Below, one piece after another: positions 1-9,225 of a stretch of 64,000 nucleotides of DNA (within the stretch, counting starts at the first letter, position 1; every line of letters starts with the position of its first letter). Origin of the DNA: Micromonospora sp. WMMD980 (GTDB lineage: Bacteria > Actinomycetota > Actinomycetes > Mycobacteriales > Micromonosporaceae); contig NZ_JARUBE010000003.1 in the NCBI RefSeq assembly GCF_029626035.1, positions 682,001 through 746,000 on the forward strand, given 5' to 3'. The position numbers and the translations under genes are program-made. Below the pieces are notes generated by a model. The model made no database searches, was not told where the DNA came from, and saw only the letters and a list, made by a program, of their open reading frames with translations.

Positions 1-332
1 AGGCCGAACGCGATGCCGTAGCCGAAGAGCAGGTCGAGCTTGCCCAGCGGCGTGGTGAGCAGCCGTTCCAGGGTGCCGGTGGTGCGCTCGCGGAGCATGG
101 CGATGCTGGTCACCAGGAACATGATGATGAACGGGAAGAAACCCAGCATGATCAGGGCGACCCGGTCGAAGGTGCGTGGCGCGCCGGGCGGGGTGGGCTG
201 GTCGACGTACATGAAGTAGACCAGCGTGAGCAGCACGGCCGGCACCACGACGAGCAGCGCGACGGTGCGCTTGTCGTGCCGGAGCTGCCGCAGGATCCGC
301 CCGGTCGTGGCGGCGAGGATGCGCCCGTTCAT
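1..332 (-). CDS. ABC-2 type transporter permease, partial (3' end outside window)
   Basis: Membrane subunit of an ABC exporter. The visible N-terminal 110 residues contain a basic cytoplasmic start, a hydrophobic segment at about residues 23-43 (rich in V/L, ending near VYFMYVD), and a second hydrophobic stretch at about 66-85 followed by the RERTTGTLERLLTTP element typical of ABC-2 permeases (DrrB/YadH-like). The ATG at 330-332 overlaps the stop of the upstream ATPase gene by 4 bp (ATGA), so the two are translationally coupled and form one exporter. The C-terminal part lies beyond position 1. The substrate cannot be told; antibiotic or lipid export is usual for this class. Confidence 0.9.
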   Translation of the reverse strand, partial: MNGRILAATTGRILRQLRHDKRTVALLVVVPAVLLTLVYFMYVDQPTPPGAPRTFDRVALIMLGFFPFIIMFLVTSIAMLRERTTGTLERLLTTPLGKLDLLFGYGIAFG

Positions 333-1054
333 GCGGTGGCCTCCGGCTCGGCGTCGCGGATCAGGCGCAGGAACGCCTCCTCCAGGTCGTCCACGCCGGT
401 GGCGGCGCGGACCGCGGCCGGGGTGTCGTCGGCGACCAGGCGGCCCTCGCGGATCAGCAGCAGCCGGTCGCAGCGCGCCGCCTCGTCCATGACGTGACTG
501 GAGACCAGCAGCGTGGTGCCGGCGGCGGCCATCGCGTGGAACCGGGCCCACAGGTCGGCCCGCAGCACCGGGTCCTGCCCGACCGTGGGCTCGTCGAGGA
601 CGACCAGTTCCGGGTCGCCGACCAGGGCGCAGGCGAGCGAGGCGCGGCTGCGCTGGCCGCCGGAGAGCGTGCCGACGAGTTGGTCGGCCGCGGCGGCCAG
701 GCCGACGTCGGTGACCGCGCGGTCGGCGTCGGCGCGGCTGCGGCCCTGGAGCACGGCGAAGTAGCGGGCGTTCTCCCGGACCGTGAGGTCGGCGTAGACG
801 CTCGGCGCCTGCGTGAGGTAGCCGACCCGGCGGCGCAGCCCGGTCGCGCCGGCGGGCCGGCCGAGCACGTCGACCGTGCCGCCGTCGATCGTCTGCACAC
901 CGACCACCGCGCGCATCAGCGTGGTCTTCCCACTGCCGCTGGGGCCCAGCAGACCGGTGACCGTGCCCCGGGGGACGGCGCAGCTGATGCCGTGCAGCAC
1001 CCGCCGTCCACCCCGGTCGACCACCAGGTCGCGGACCGACACCGCGTCGTCCAT
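329..1054 (-). CDS. ABC transporter ATP-binding protein (ABC-2 exporter type)
   Basis: Energises the adjacent ABC-2 permease. It has Walker A GPSGSGKT near residues 37-44, the signature LSGGQ, Walker B LVVLDEP, and the switch histidine in LLVSSHVMDEA. It is about 241 residues, normal for a stand-alone exporter ATPase. I chose the ATG at 1054 because a GGAGGT ribosome-binding site sits 4-5 nt upstream on the minus strand. A longer TTG start at 1069 would place that site inside the coding region. The gene is divergent from the MerR regulator at 1162, whose operator lies in the shared 107-bp gap. Regulation by that MerR protein is therefore plausible but not shown. Confidence 0.92.
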   Translation of the reverse strand: MDDAVSVRDLVVDRGGRRVLHGISCAVPRGTVTGLLGPSGSGKTTLMRAVVGVQTIDGGTVDVLGRPAGATGLRRRVGYLTQAPSVYADLTVRENARYFAVLQGRSRADADRAVTDVGLAAAADQLVGTLSGGQRSRASLACALVGDPELVVLDEPTVGQDPVLRADLWARFHAMAAAGTTLLVSSHVMDEAARCDRLLLIREGRLVADDTPAAVRAATGVDDLEEAFLRLIRDAEPEATA

Positions 1055-1123
1055 GACCACCTCCGACAATTCGTCAACCGATGAAATAAACGCTAGATGA
1101 ATTCCGGCGGCTGCGCAATGCTG

Positions 1124-1154
1124 TTGACTTCGAGTGGGCTCGAACTGGAAGTCT
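1124..1154 (+). promoter_or_regulatory. MerR-type promoter/operator in the divergent gap
   Basis: A TTGACT -35 element at 1124-1129 overlaps a perfect inverted repeat, TTCGAG at 1129-1134 and CTCGAA at 1139-1144 with a 4-bp spacer. A 19-bp spacer then leads to AAGTCT at 1149-1154 as a possible -10. A long 19-bp spacer with a dyad between the hexamers is characteristic of promoters controlled by MerR-family proteins. Transcription would start at about 1161, so the GTG at 1162 could be leaderless. Confidence 0.6.
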
Positions 1155-1161
1155 GGCCGGC

Positions 1162-1551
1162 GTGGACATCGGTATCCGGGAGAAGAGTCTCAGCGTGGGC
1201 GAGGCGGCGGAGCGGGTCGGCCTGACCACCTACACGCTGCGCTGGTACGAGCAGGAGGGCCTGGTCGCCCCGGTCGGGCGGGACTCCGCCGGTCGCCGGC
1301 GCTACACCGAGGCTGACGTCAACTGGCTGTTCCTGCTGACCCGGCTGAGGCGCACCGGGATGCCGGTGCGCGACATGCGCCGCTACGCCGAGCTGGCCCG
1401 GCAGGGCGACCACACGCTCGGCGCGCGCCGGGCGCTGTTCGAGGCGCACCGGGTGCGGGTGCTGGCCCGGATGGCCGACCTGGCCGAGGATCTCAAGGTG
1501 TTGGACCACAAGATCGACGCGTATCGGCGCGCCGAGGAGGAACTGGGCTGA
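1162..1551 (+). CDS. MerR family transcriptional regulator
   Basis: A 129-residue one-component regulator. The N-terminal winged helix-turn-helix covers about residues 9-75 ([25 protein letters not shown], then the wing with RRRY and the [20 protein letters not shown] helix). A long C-terminal dimerisation helix ends in [13 protein letters not shown]. There are no cysteines, so it is not a thiol metal or redox sensor of the MerR/SoxR kind. It resembles the class that responds to small organic effectors. It starts with GTG, and its promoter appears autoregulated by the dyad just upstream. It faces away from the ABC exporter genes, which are the likely second target. Confidence 0.88.
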   Translation: MDIGIREKSLSVGEAAERVGLTTYTLRWYEQEGLVAPVGRDSAGRRRYTEADVNWLFLLTRLRRTGMPVRDMRRYAELARQGDHTLGARRALFEAHRVRVLARMADLAEDLKVLDHKIDAYRRAEEELG

Positions 1552-1588
1552 AGCCCCCCGCAGCGGACACCCGGTCCGCCATCGGTCA

Positions 1589-2968
1589 TTGCGCCGAAGA
1601 TCGGACTTCCGGCACCATGTCGCCGTGGGTCCCGCTTCGTTGCCCGAGTCCGGATTCCTCGACGACTGGGCCGCCCGCCTCCGGCAGGCCGCGGACCGCC
1701 CGGTCGTCGGGATCATGCTGCGTGGCAGCCACGCCCGGCGGGCCGCCAGCGAGCACAGCGACGTCGACGTGGACGTGCTCGTCGCGGCCGACGACGACCG
1801 GGCCGCCTCGTCCACCCGCACCCGCCCGGCCGACCCCTTCGCCGCGCGCCGTGCCTACCTGGCCGAGTTCGACGGCCGCTTGGTGCACGTCTCGGTGGCC
1901 TCGCGGGACGTCCGCTCCTGGGTGCACCGGCTCGGCCAGCCTGCCGACTGGGCGTTCGGGCTGCCGGTCACCGCGCCGGCCCGACTGCTGTGGGCGGTGC
2001 CCGAGTGGCGTCGCCGGATCGACCTACCGGTGCTCTGCCAGCCGGCGGACGAGCCGCGCCTGGAGGAGCTGATCGCCACCCTGGGCAAGGTGGCCGGCGC
2101 CCGCTGGGCCGGCGACCCGATCGGGGTCCGGCTCGCCGCCGCCGACCTGGCCCGGCTCTGTCCGTCGGTGCTCCGACTGGCCAACCCCTCGGTCCGGGTG
2201 GTGTCCCGGCGGGCGGCCCTGACCGCCGCGCTGGACCTGCCGGTCGCCCCGCCCGGCTACCGCGCCGACATGCTGCTCTGCCTCGGGCTGCGCGCCGGCG
2301 ACCCGACCCAGGTCGCCGCCGCCGCCGGCCGGCTGGTCACCGGCATCGTCCCGCTGGTCCGCCCGTACGCCGGGGAGGTCGCCGCGGTGGCCGGCGCGGA
2401 CCTGGCCGAGGCGCTCGCCGACGGTCGGCTGGACCGCTACCTGGGTCAGCTCGCCCGAGCCCTGCACGCGGTGCCGCCCGTCACCCGGGACACGTCTTCG
2501 GTGCCGGCGCCGCGTGCGGGAGAATGGTCAACCGTGCCCGCCTCTGACGCGCCGGTGACCGGCGCACCCGACCGCTCCGGCGGCGCCCCGGCCCCCGGCC
2601 CGGACCGCCCCTCCCGGCTCGACCCGGCCATCGCGGCCAAGCTGCGCCGCGGCCCCGACGGCCTGGTCGCCGCCGTGGTCCGCGCGCACGACTCGGGTGA
2701 GGTGCTGATGGTCGCCTGGATGGACGACGAGGCGCTGCACCGCACGCTCACCACCGGCCGGGCCACCTACTGGTCCCGCAGCCGGGGGGAGTACTGGGTC
2801 AAGGGCGCCACCTCCGGGCACCACCAGTACGTCCGCTCGGTCGCGCTGGACTGCGACGGCGACGCGCTGCTGGTCAGCGTGGAGCAGGTCGGTGCGGCCT
2901 GCCACACCGGGCACCGCACCTGCTTCTTCACCGACCTCCCGGTCAGCTCGCCGGAGGTGACCCCGTGA
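1589..2968 (+). CDS. hisI: Nucleotidyltransferase-domain / phosphoribosyl-AMP cyclohydrolase (HisI) in one frame
   Basis: One uninterrupted frame encodes two modules. Residues about 35-300 form a Pol-beta-type nucleotidyltransferase with [19 protein letters not shown], matching the G-S-(x)10-D-x-D signature. Residues about 330-459 are HisI, which opens the ring of phosphoribosyl-AMP in histidine synthesis. HisI features include the metal-binding CDGD and [11 protein letters not shown] low-complexity Pro/Ala linker joins them. A GTG at 2534 with GGGAG upstream would give a stand-alone HisI of normal size, so the gene may be a fusion or two genes lacking an intervening stop. The far 5' start is uncertain (TTG 1589, GTG 1625). 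The frame ends in a 4-bp GTGA overlap with trpE. Confidence 0.75.
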   Translation: MRRRSDFRHHVAVGPASLPESGFLDDWAARLRQAADRPVVGIMLRGSHARRAASEHSDVDVDVLVAADDDRAASSTRTRPADPFAARRAYLAEFDGRLVHVSVASRDVRSWVHRLGQPADWAFGLPVTAPARLLWAVPEWRRRIDLPVLCQPADEPRLEELIATLGKVAGARWAGDPIGVRLAAADLARLCPSVLRLANPSVRVVSRRAALTAALDLPVAPPGYRADMLLCLGLRAGDPTQVAAAAGRLVTGIVPLVRPYAGEVAAVAGADLAEALADGRLDRYLGQLARALHAVPPVTRDTSSVPAPRAGEWSTVPASDAPVTGAPDRSGGAPAPGPDRPSRLDPAIAAKLRRGPDGLVAAVVRAHDSGEVLMVAWMDDEALHRTLTTGRATYWSRSRGEYWVKGATSGHHQYVRSVALDCDGDALLVSVEQVGAACHTGHRTCFFTDLPVSSPEVTP

Positions 2969-4518
2969 CCGACGGCGCCGTCACCCCGGACCGGTCCGCC
3001 TTCGCCGAGCTGGCCGACCGCTGGCGGGTCGTGCCGGTCACCCGGCGGCTGCTGGCCGACGCCGAGACCCCGGTCGGGGTCTACCGCAAGCTCGCCGGTG
3101 GTCCCGGCACGTTCCTGCTGGAGTCCGCCGAGCAGGGCGTCGGCTCGGCCGGCACGGCCTGGTCGCGTTACTCGTTCATCGGCGTCCGCAGCGCCGCCAC
3201 GCTCACCGAGCGCGGCGGCGAGGCGAGCTGGACCGGCGCACCGCCGGCCGGCGTGCCTACCTCGGGCGACCCGGTCACCGTGCTCCGGGAGACCGTCGCC
3301 GCGCTCGCCGGGCCGGCCTGGGACCCGGACGGCGACCTGCCGCCCCTCACCGGCGGCCTGGTCGGCTACCTCGGCTATGACCTGGTCCGCCGCTTCGAGC
3401 GGCTGCCGGAGCTGACCGAGGACGAGCTGGACGTGCCCGAGCTGGGCATGATGCTCGCTACCGACCTGGTGGTGCTCGACCACTACGAGGGCTCGGCGAT
3501 CCTGGTCGCCAACGCGGTGCTGCCGCCGCGGGACGCGCCGGGCCGGCCGGAGCGGGTGGCCGCCGCCTACCACCACGCGGTGGGGCGGCTGGACGCGATG
3601 ACCACCGCGCTGTCCCGACCGATTCCGCCCATGGTCGCCACGGTCGACCGTCCCGGCGTCGGCGAGGTGACCAGCCGGACGCCCGACGGCGGCTACCCGA
3701 AGGCGGTGGAGGCGGCCAAGGAGGCGATCCGGGCCGGCGAGTGCTTCCAGATCGTGCTGAGCCAGCGCTTCGAGCGGGCCACCGACGCCGACCCGATCGA
3801 CGTCTACCGGGTGCTGCGCACCACCAACCCCAGCCCGTACATGTACCTGCTGCGCTTCGACGGCTTCGACATCGTCGGCTCGTCGCCGGAGGCGCACCTC
3901 AAGGTGAGCGCCGGCCCGGACGGGCGGCGTCGCGCGCTGCTGCACCCGATCGCCGGCACCCGGCCACGGGGAGGCTCGCCCGACGCCGACTCCCGGCTCG
4001 CCGCCGAGCTGCTCGCCGACCCGAAGGAGCGCGCCGAGCACGTGATGCTCGTCGACCTGGGCCGCAACGACCTGGGCCGGGTCTGCCGGCCGGGCACGGT
4101 CACGGTCCCCGAGTTCGCCACCATCGAGCGCTACAGCCACGTCATGCACATCGTCTCGACCGTCGTCGGCGAGCTGCGCGACGACCGCACCGCGTTCGAC
4201 GCGCTGGCCGCGACGTTCCCCGCCGGCACGCTCAGCGGCGCGCCCAAGGTGCGGGCCATGGAGATCATCGAGGAGCTGGAGCCGGTCCGCCGGGGCGTCT
4301 ACGGCGGCACGGTCGGTTACTTCGGCTTCGGCGGCGACCTGGACATGGCGATCGCGATCCGCACCGCGCTGATCCGCGAGGGTCGGGCCTACGTGCAGGC
4401 CGGAGCCGGTGTGGTGGCCGATTCCAATCCCGCCGCCGAGGACCAGGAGACGCGGAACAAGGCCGCCGCCGTGCTCGCCGCGATCGCCGCCGCCGAGACG
4501 CTGCGGCCGGCCCGATGA
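2965..4518 (+). CDS. trpE: Anthranilate synthase component I
   Basis: Converts chorismate plus ammonia, or glutamine with a TrpG partner, to anthranilate, the first committed step of tryptophan synthesis. The 517 residues have the usual two-part layout. The N-terminal half carries LLES at 51-54, the known tryptophan feedback-binding motif. The C-terminal chorismate-binding domain has [46 protein letters not shown] and [21 protein letters not shown] start, preceded by GGAGGTGA at 2953-2960 and overlapping the hisI stop by 4 bp, so translation is coupled to HisI. No trpG or trpD is present in the window. Activity probably depends on a glutaminase encoded elsewhere. Confidence 0.97.
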   Translation: MTDGAVTPDRSAFAELADRWRVVPVTRRLLADAETPVGVYRKLAGGPGTFLLESAEQGVGSAGTAWSRYSFIGVRSAATLTERGGEASWTGAPPAGVPTSGDPVTVLRETVAALAGPAWDPDGDLPPLTGGLVGYLGYDLVRRFERLPELTEDELDVPELGMMLATDLVVLDHYEGSAILVANAVLPPRDAPGRPERVAAAYHHAVGRLDAMTTALSRPIPPMVATVDRPGVGEVTSRTPDGGYPKAVEAAKEAIRAGECFQIVLSQRFERATDADPIDVYRVLRTTNPSPYMYLLRFDGFDIVGSSPEAHLKVSAGPDGRRRALLHPIAGTRPRGGSPDADSRLAAELLADPKERAEHVMLVDLGRNDLGRVCRPGTVTVPEFATIERYSHVMHIVSTVVGELRDDRTAFDALAATFPAGTLSGAPKVRAMEIIEELEPVRRGVYGGTVGYFGFGGDLDMAIAIRTALIREGRAYVQAGAGVVADSNPAAEDQETRNKAAAVLAAIAAAETLRPAR

Positions 4519-5087
4519 CCGCGCCGGTCACCGCCGCGGGCGGCCGGACCGCCGCCGGCGGCCGGCGCGAGCTGGCGTACGCGGTGCTGCTCTGCCTGGC
4601 CGGCGCGGGCCTGGCCGCCTGGGCGGTGACCCGGGCCTGGTCGGTGGAGGTGACCTCCCGCGGCGGGCTACCGCCCGGGCAGCGGTCCCGCACCGGCGCG
4701 GACCTGCTGCCGTGGGTGTCGGCGCTGGCCTACGTCGGGCTGGCTGGCGGCGGCGCGGTGCTGGCGACCCGGGGGCGGCTGCGCCGGCTGCTGGGCGTGC
4801 TGCTGACCGGCGTCGGGGTGGCCGTCGTGGTCGGCGGCGGCGTCGGGCTGACCGAGCCCGGGGTGAGCCGGCACTGGCCGGCGCTGGTGCTGGTGGGTGG
4901 CCTGGCGCTGGTGGCCGGCGGGGCGTTCACCGCGACGCGCGGCGGCGGCTGGCCGGCGATGGGGGCCCGCTACGAACGGCGGTCGGCGCCGGCGTCGGCG
5001 CCCGACGCCGACCGGCCGGCGGTCGAGCGGGGCACCCGGGACGCGTGGGACGCGCTGGACCGGGGTGAGGACCCGACGGTCAGCTGA
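4515..5087 (+). CDS. Trp biosynthesis-associated membrane protein
   Basis: A 190-residue integral membrane protein of the family found between trpE and trpC in many actinobacteria (Rv1610-like). There are about four hydrophobic segments: roughly residues 23-43 (AYAVLLCLAGAGLAAWAVT), 65-85, 92-112 and 121-141. The C-terminal tail is charged, Ala/Pro-rich and soluble (GTRDAWDALDRGEDPT). ATG overlaps the trpE stop by 4 bp. The first loop, with W and the GLPPGQRSRTG stretch, probably faces outside. The molecular role of the family is not established; its constant place in trp operons suggests a function linked to tryptophan or indole metabolism. Its 3' end overlaps the convergent gene at 5080 by 8 bp. 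Confidence 0.85.
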   Translation: MTAPVTAAGGRTAAGGRRELAYAVLLCLAGAGLAAWAVTRAWSVEVTSRGGLPPGQRSRTGADLLPWVSALAYVGLAGGGAVLATRGRLRRLLGVLLTGVGVAVVVGGGVGLTEPGVSRHWPALVLVGGLALVAGGAFTATRGGGWPAMGARYERRSAPASAPDADRPAVERGTRDAWDALDRGEDPTVS

Positions 5088-5361
5088 CCGGCTGCGCCTC
5101 GCGGGCGTTCCGGCGCGCCCGGGCCGCGGCCCGGGCGGCGGTCAGTTCGGCCACCAGCCGCTCCAGTTCGCGGCGCTGGGCGGCGCGGGCCCGGTCGGCG
5201 CAGACCGCCTCCCAGGCGTTGCCCCGGGCGGTACGCGTGCGGCCGTCGCCCGCCGCGGCGCGTTCCAGCGTGTGCACCACCCCGACGGCGAGCGAGGCGA
5301 CGGTCCGGGAGATGGTCGTCAGCCCGAGGTTCTGGTTCTGGTTCGGCCCGTTGGCGCTCAT
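5080..5361 (-). CDS. Small conserved hypothetical protein in the trp cluster
   Basis: A 93-residue protein I do not recognise by function. The N-terminus is Asn/Gln-rich (MSANGPNQNQNLGL). A middle segment TISRTVASLAVGVVHTLERA could be amphipathic or membrane-associated. The rest is a highly charged Arg/Ala/Glu helix (RAAQRRELERLVAELTAARAAARARR) likely to form a coiled coil. ATG start. Its stop codon lies in a short palindrome (GGTCAGCTGACC) shared with the stop of the convergent Trp membrane gene, giving an 8-bp overlap. Base composition matches the neighbours, so it looks native. Confidence 0.6.
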   Translation of the reverse strand: MSANGPNQNQNLGLTTISRTVASLAVGVVHTLERAAAGDGRTRTARGNAWEAVCADRARAAQRRELERLVAELTAARAAARARRNAREAQPVS

Positions 5362-5640
5362 GGTTCACCCCACCCGAGATCGTTGGCGACGGTCGGCGGC
5401 AGCCTCGAAAAGTCTGCCCTGCGACGATGCTGCCGGTGGAACGTTTCGCCGCCGTGAAGCACAGGTCAACGGTCCGGCAGCGGGCGCGACCTGGGCAGGG
5501 CCGGAGGTCCTTGAGCTTGGTCACAGCGGGGCCGGTGCCGGCCTGCGGAGCGCGCCCGGCCGTGGTGAGATAGGGCATGGGCAGCGGTCGATGCATCAGG
5601 TGGCGCTGCGTGACACCGCGTTCACCGGAAGTCGGCCATC

Positions 5641-5700
5641 ATGCCACAGCCCATGTGGTGAGGTGCGCCATACCCCCCGGCACGTGTCGCCAGGTGGCGC
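5641..5700 (+). promoter_or_regulatory. Candidate tryptophan leader (7-codon ORF and alternative hairpins) before trpC
   Basis: The 382-bp gap before trpC contains a mini-ORF at 5641-5661, ATG CCA CAG CCC ATG TGG TGA, with a Trp codon just before its stop and GGAAG 9 nt upstream. Two mutually exclusive pairings follow: GCGCCA (5665-5670) with TGGCGC (5695-5700), or a small CGCC-AGGT-GGCG hairpin at 5688-5699. This arrangement resembles a transcription attenuator, but there is only one Trp codon and no U-run. The rest of the gap (5362-5640) shows nothing definite. Confidence 0.35.
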
Positions 5701-5743
5701 CCCCTAGCATCGGCCCATGACGCCCGGAGAGGGGAGTCCGTTG

Positions 5744-6607
5744 GTGACTGCTGAGCATGCGCACGCGGAGGGGGACGACGCCGGAGCGGCGCCGTCCGCA
5801 GGCGTGCTCGACGAGATCCTGGCCGGCGTGCGCGAGGACGTCGCCCGGCGGCAGGAGCAGATTCCGCTGGAGCGGATCCGCGAGCTGGCCGCCGCCGCGC
5901 CGCCACCGCTCGACGCGTACGCGGCGCTGCGCCGACCCGGCGTGGCCGTGATCGCCGAGGTGAAGCGCTCGTCGCCGTCCAAGGGGCGGCTGGCCGAGAT
6001 CGCCGACCCGGCGGATCTGGCCGGCGACTACGCGGCCGGTGGCGCGCGGGCGATCAGTGTGCTGACCGAGGGCCGCTGGTTCGGCGGGTCGCTGGACGAC
6101 CTGGCCGCCGTGCGGGCCGCGGTGAACGTGCCGGTGCTGCGCAAGGACTTCGTCGTCTCCAGCTACCAGGTGCACGAGGCCCGCGCGCACGGCGCCGACC
6201 TGGTGCTGCTGATCGTCGCCGCGCTGGAGCAGAACGCCCTGGTCGGCCTGCTGGAGCGGATCGAGTCGCTGGGCATGACCGCGCTCGTCGAGGTGCACAC
6301 CGAGGAGGAGGCGGACCGGGCCCTGGAGGCGGGCGCGCAGGTGATCGGCGTCAACGCCCGCGACCTGCGTACCCTTGAGGTCGACCGCTCGGTCTTCGAG
6401 CGGATCGCACCCGGCCTGCCGAGCAGCGTCGTCAAGATCGCCGAGTCCGGCGTGCGCGGTCCGCACGACCTGATCCGGTACGCCTCTGCCGGCGCCGACG
6501 CCGTGCTGGTGGGCGAGGGCCTGGTCACCCAGAAGAGCCCCCGCGAGGCGGTCGCCGAGCTGGTCAACGCCGGTAACCACCCGGCCACGCCCCGCCCGGT
6601 GCGCTGA
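5744..6607 (+). CDS. trpC: Indole-3-glycerol phosphate synthase
   Basis: Closes the indole ring: carboxyphenylamino-deoxyribulose phosphate to indole-3-glycerol phosphate. Family motifs are in order: [31 protein letters not shown] (catalytic Lys and Glu), [44 protein letters not shown] and [13 protein letters not shown]. The GTG at 5744 is preferred because GGGAG lies at 5731-5735. An ATG at 5717 would add nine residues but has no ribosome-binding site. About 287 residues. It is followed after 37 bp by trpB. No trpF is present; in actinobacteria the bifunctional PriA usually supplies that step. Confidence 0.96.
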   Translation: MTAEHAHAEGDDAGAAPSAGVLDEILAGVREDVARRQEQIPLERIRELAAAAPPPLDAYAALRRPGVAVIAEVKRSSPSKGRLAEIADPADLAGDYAAGGARAISVLTEGRWFGGSLDDLAAVRAAVNVPVLRKDFVVSSYQVHEARAHGADLVLLIVAALEQNALVGLLERIESLGMTALVEVHTEEEADRALEAGAQVIGVNARDLRTLEVDRSVFERIAPGLPSSVVKIAESGVRGPHDLIRYASAGADAVLVGEGLVTQKSPREAVAELVNAGNHPATPRPVR

Positions 6608-6644
6608 GCCGCGCCGGGCCACCCGAACCGAGAGGACGCCCGCG

Positions 6645-7871
6645 ATGAGCGCCGCACCCGCAGCCGGCCAGGTCCCCGACGCCGCCGGTCACTTCGGCCG
6701 CTTCGGCGGTCGGTTCGTCCCCGAGGCGCTGGTCGCCGCGCTGGACGAGCTGGACGCGGCCTACCGGAAGGCGATGGGCGACGACGAGTTCCTCGCCGAG
6801 TTCGAGGCCCTGCTGCGCGACTACGCCGGCACGCCCTCGGAGCTGTACGCGGCCCGCCGGCTCTCCGCCCAGGTGGGGGCGCGGATCCTGCTCAAGCGCG
6901 AGGACCTGAACCACACCGGCGCCCACAAGATCCGCAACGTGCTCGGCCAGGCGCTGCTCACCCGCCGGATGGGCAAGCGGCGGGTGATCGCGGAGACCGG
7001 TGCCGGCCAGCACGGCGTGGCCACCGCGACCGCCGCCGCCCTGTTCGACCTCGAGTGCGTCGTCTACATGGGCGAGGTGGACACCGAGCGGCAGGCGCTG
7101 AACGTGGCCCGGATGCGGATGCTCGGCGCCACCGTGGTCCCGGTGACCGCCGGTTCGCGCACGCTCAAGGACGCGATGAACGAGGCGATGCGCGACTGGG
7201 TCGCCAACGTCGAGGACACCCACTACCTGATCGGCACCGCGGCCGGGCCGCACCCGTTCCCCGAGATGGTGCGCGACTTCGTGCGCGGCATCGGCGTGGA
7301 GGCCCGCCGGCAGTGCCTGGACCTGACCGGCGCGCTGCCGGACGCGGTGGCGGCCTGTGTCGGCGGCGGCTCCAACGCGCTGGGCATCTTCCACGCCTTC
7401 GTGCCCGACGCCGACGTGCGGCTCTACGGCTTCGAGGCGGGCGGCGAGGGCGTGGCGACCGGTCGGCACGCCGCGAGCATCACCGGCGGCTCGTCGGGCG
7501 TGCTGCACGGCACCCGCACCTACGTGCTCCAGGACGCCGACGGTCAGACCATCGAGTCGCACTCGATCTCGGCCGGGTTGGACTATCCGGGCGTCGGCCC
7601 GGAGCACGCCTGGCTGCACGACGCCGGCCGGGCCACCTACCTGCCGGTCGACGACGCCGAGGCGATGGCCGCGTTCGAGCTGCTCTGCCGCACCGAGGGG
7701 ATCATCCCGGCGATCGAGAGCGCGCACGCGCTGGCCGGCGCCCGGCGGATCGCCCCGGAACTCGCCGCCGAGCTGGGCCGGGAGCCGGTGATCGTGGTCA
7801 ACCTCTCCGGCCGGGGCGACAAGGACGTGCACACGGCCGGGGCGTACTTCGGCATCCTCGACAAGGAGTGA
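6645..7871 (+). CDS. trpB: Tryptophan synthase beta chain
   Basis: PLP enzyme that condenses indole with serine to make tryptophan in the alpha2-beta2 complex. 408 residues, normal length. The PLP lysine is in HTGAHKIRN (Lys at about residue 95). Other signatures are [18 protein letters not shown], the phosphate-binding GGGSNA, and the C-terminal [12 protein letters not shown] is preceded by GAGAGGA. The gene ends in GACAAGGAGTGA, which supplies the ribosome-binding site for trpA. It sits between trpC and trpA in a single transcription unit. Confidence 0.98.
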   Translation: MSAAPAAGQVPDAAGHFGRFGGRFVPEALVAALDELDAAYRKAMGDDEFLAEFEALLRDYAGTPSELYAARRLSAQVGARILLKREDLNHTGAHKIRNVLGQALLTRRMGKRRVIAETGAGQHGVATATAAALFDLECVVYMGEVDTERQALNVARMRMLGATVVPVTAGSRTLKDAMNEAMRDWVANVEDTHYLIGTAAGPHPFPEMVRDFVRGIGVEARRQCLDLTGALPDAVAACVGGGSNALGIFHAFVPDADVRLYGFEAGGEGVATGRHAASITGGSSGVLHGTRTYVLQDADGQTIESHSISAGLDYPGVGPEHAWLHDAGRATYLPVDDAEAMAAFELLCRTEGIIPAIESAHALAGARRIAPELAAELGREPVIVVNLSGRGDKDVHTAGAYFGILDKE

Positions 7872-7875
7872 CAGC

Positions 7876-8679
7876 GTGAGCCGCATCGGGGTCGCCTTCG
7901 ACAAGGCCCGGGCCGACGGGCGGGCCGTGCTGGTCGGCTGCATGCCGGCCGGCTTCCCGACCGTCGAGGGCAGCATCGCCGCGATGACCGCCATGGTCGA
8001 GGCGGGCGTCGACGTCATCGAGGTGGAGATCCCCTACTCCGACCCGGTGATGGACGGTCCGGTCATCCAGAAGGCGAGCGACATCGCGCTGGCCGGCGGC
8101 GTCCGGACCGCCGACGCGCTGCGCGTCGTCGAGGCGGTCGCCGCGACCGGCGCGTCGGTGGTCACGATGACCTACTGGAACCCGATCGAGCAGTACGGCG
8201 TCGACACGTTCGCCCGCGACATGGCCGCCGCCGGCGGCACCGGGTTGATCACGCCGGACCTGATCCCCGACGAGGCCGCCGAGTGGCTGGCCGCCTCCGA
8301 CGCGCACGGGATCGACCGGACGTTCCTGGTGTCGCCGTCCTCCACCGACGCCCGGCTGCGAATGACCGCCGAGCACTGCCGCGGCTTCGTCTACGCCACC
8401 GCGATCATGGGGGTGACCGGCGCCCGCGCGCAGACCTCCGAGGCGGCGCCGATCCTGGTCTCCCGGCTGCGCGGGGTCACCGACCTGCCGGTCGGGGTCG
8501 GGCTGGGCGTGGGCACCGGAGCCCAGGCCGCCACCGTCGCCGGCTACGCCGACGCGGTGATCGTGGGCAGCGCGCTGGTGCGGTGCGTGCTCGACGCGCC
8601 GGACCAGGCCGCCGGCCTGTCGGCGCTGCGCAAGCTCAGCGCCGAACTCGCCGAGGGCGTCCGCAACCCGGCCCGCTGA
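7876..8679 (+). CDS. trpA: Tryptophan synthase alpha chain
   Basis: TIM-barrel lyase that releases indole from indole-3-glycerol phosphate and channels it to TrpB. 267 residues. The catalytic Glu is in VIEVEIPYSDPVMDGPVIQ, with TYWNPIEQYG, GLITPDLIPDEA and the phosphate-binding GVGLGVGTGAQA. GTG start 4 bp after the trpB stop, using AAGGAG within the last trpB codons. It is the last gene of the trpCBA unit. No obvious intrinsic terminator follows; the downstream gap holds a large inverted repeat instead. Confidence 0.98.
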   Translation: MSRIGVAFDKARADGRAVLVGCMPAGFPTVEGSIAAMTAMVEAGVDVIEVEIPYSDPVMDGPVIQKASDIALAGGVRTADALRVVEAVAATGASVVTMTYWNPIEQYGVDTFARDMAAAGGTGLITPDLIPDEAAEWLAASDAHGIDRTFLVSPSSTDARLRMTAEHCRGFVYATAIMGVTGARAQTSEAAPILVSRLRGVTDLPVGVGLGVGTGAQAATVAGYADAVIVGSALVRCVLDAPDQAAGLSALRKLSAELAEGVRNPAR

Positions 8680-8760
8680 GGCCGCCCCGACCTCGCGCCC
8701 GTCACCGCGCCGCTGGCTCTCCTGTCCCGTCCCGTGCCGTGCCGACGTGTCGTGACGCGG

Positions 8761-9054
8761 TGCGGCCTGAGTGCCGGGTGCCTACAAACTTGATGTCGCC
8801 GATGAATCGCAGCCTGTACAGGGCTCGGCGTGGCCCGGCTCGGGCTCGCCCTTCTGACTCGGGCTTGCGCTTCTGGACTCGATCTTCCCGCCCAGGTCCG
8901 CCTCCGGTCCTGGCTGGTCCGCCGACCGGTGCCGGCCGGTTTGCCCGATCCTGGCCGGGACGTCCGGCCTTCTCCTCCGACGCGTCCGCTGAGCCGGCGT
9001 TGCTGAGTCGTTCACGTCATCAACGTTGTAGGCACTCGGACGGCAGGGCCGCAG
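8761..9054. repeat. Long imperfect inverted repeat between trpA and lgt
   Basis: The 546-bp gap 8680-9225 has no convincing gene. Both ends of 8761-9054 read TGCGGCC inward and share an 18-bp core, GTGCCTACAA-NN-TTGATG, at 8778-8795 and inverted at 9019-9036 (16 of 18 identical). Weaker similarity extends another 15-20 bp inward. The centre is rich in CTCGG/GGCTCG direct repeats. The structure could be a remnant of a miniature inverted-repeat element or a pair of regulator sites. No target-site duplication is obvious. Confidence 0.55.
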
Positions 9055-9225
9055 GCGCGTGCTCGGTGACGACCGAACGGCCGATCCCGGATGATCCGGT
9101 CGCCGTACGGCGACTCGCGCAGATCGTGCGGACCGACCGCTCCGCTGGACGTCGTCCCGTTCGACGGGCGCGTGAGGCGGCCCGGGGTGCCGCGCGCACG
9201 GTCCGCACCGGTACCGTGTGCACCC

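Noticed and set aside
1055..1069. TTG start at 1069 for the ABC ATPase
   Set aside because: It would place the GGAGGT ribosome-binding site inside the coding sequence. ATG 1054 has ideal spacing.
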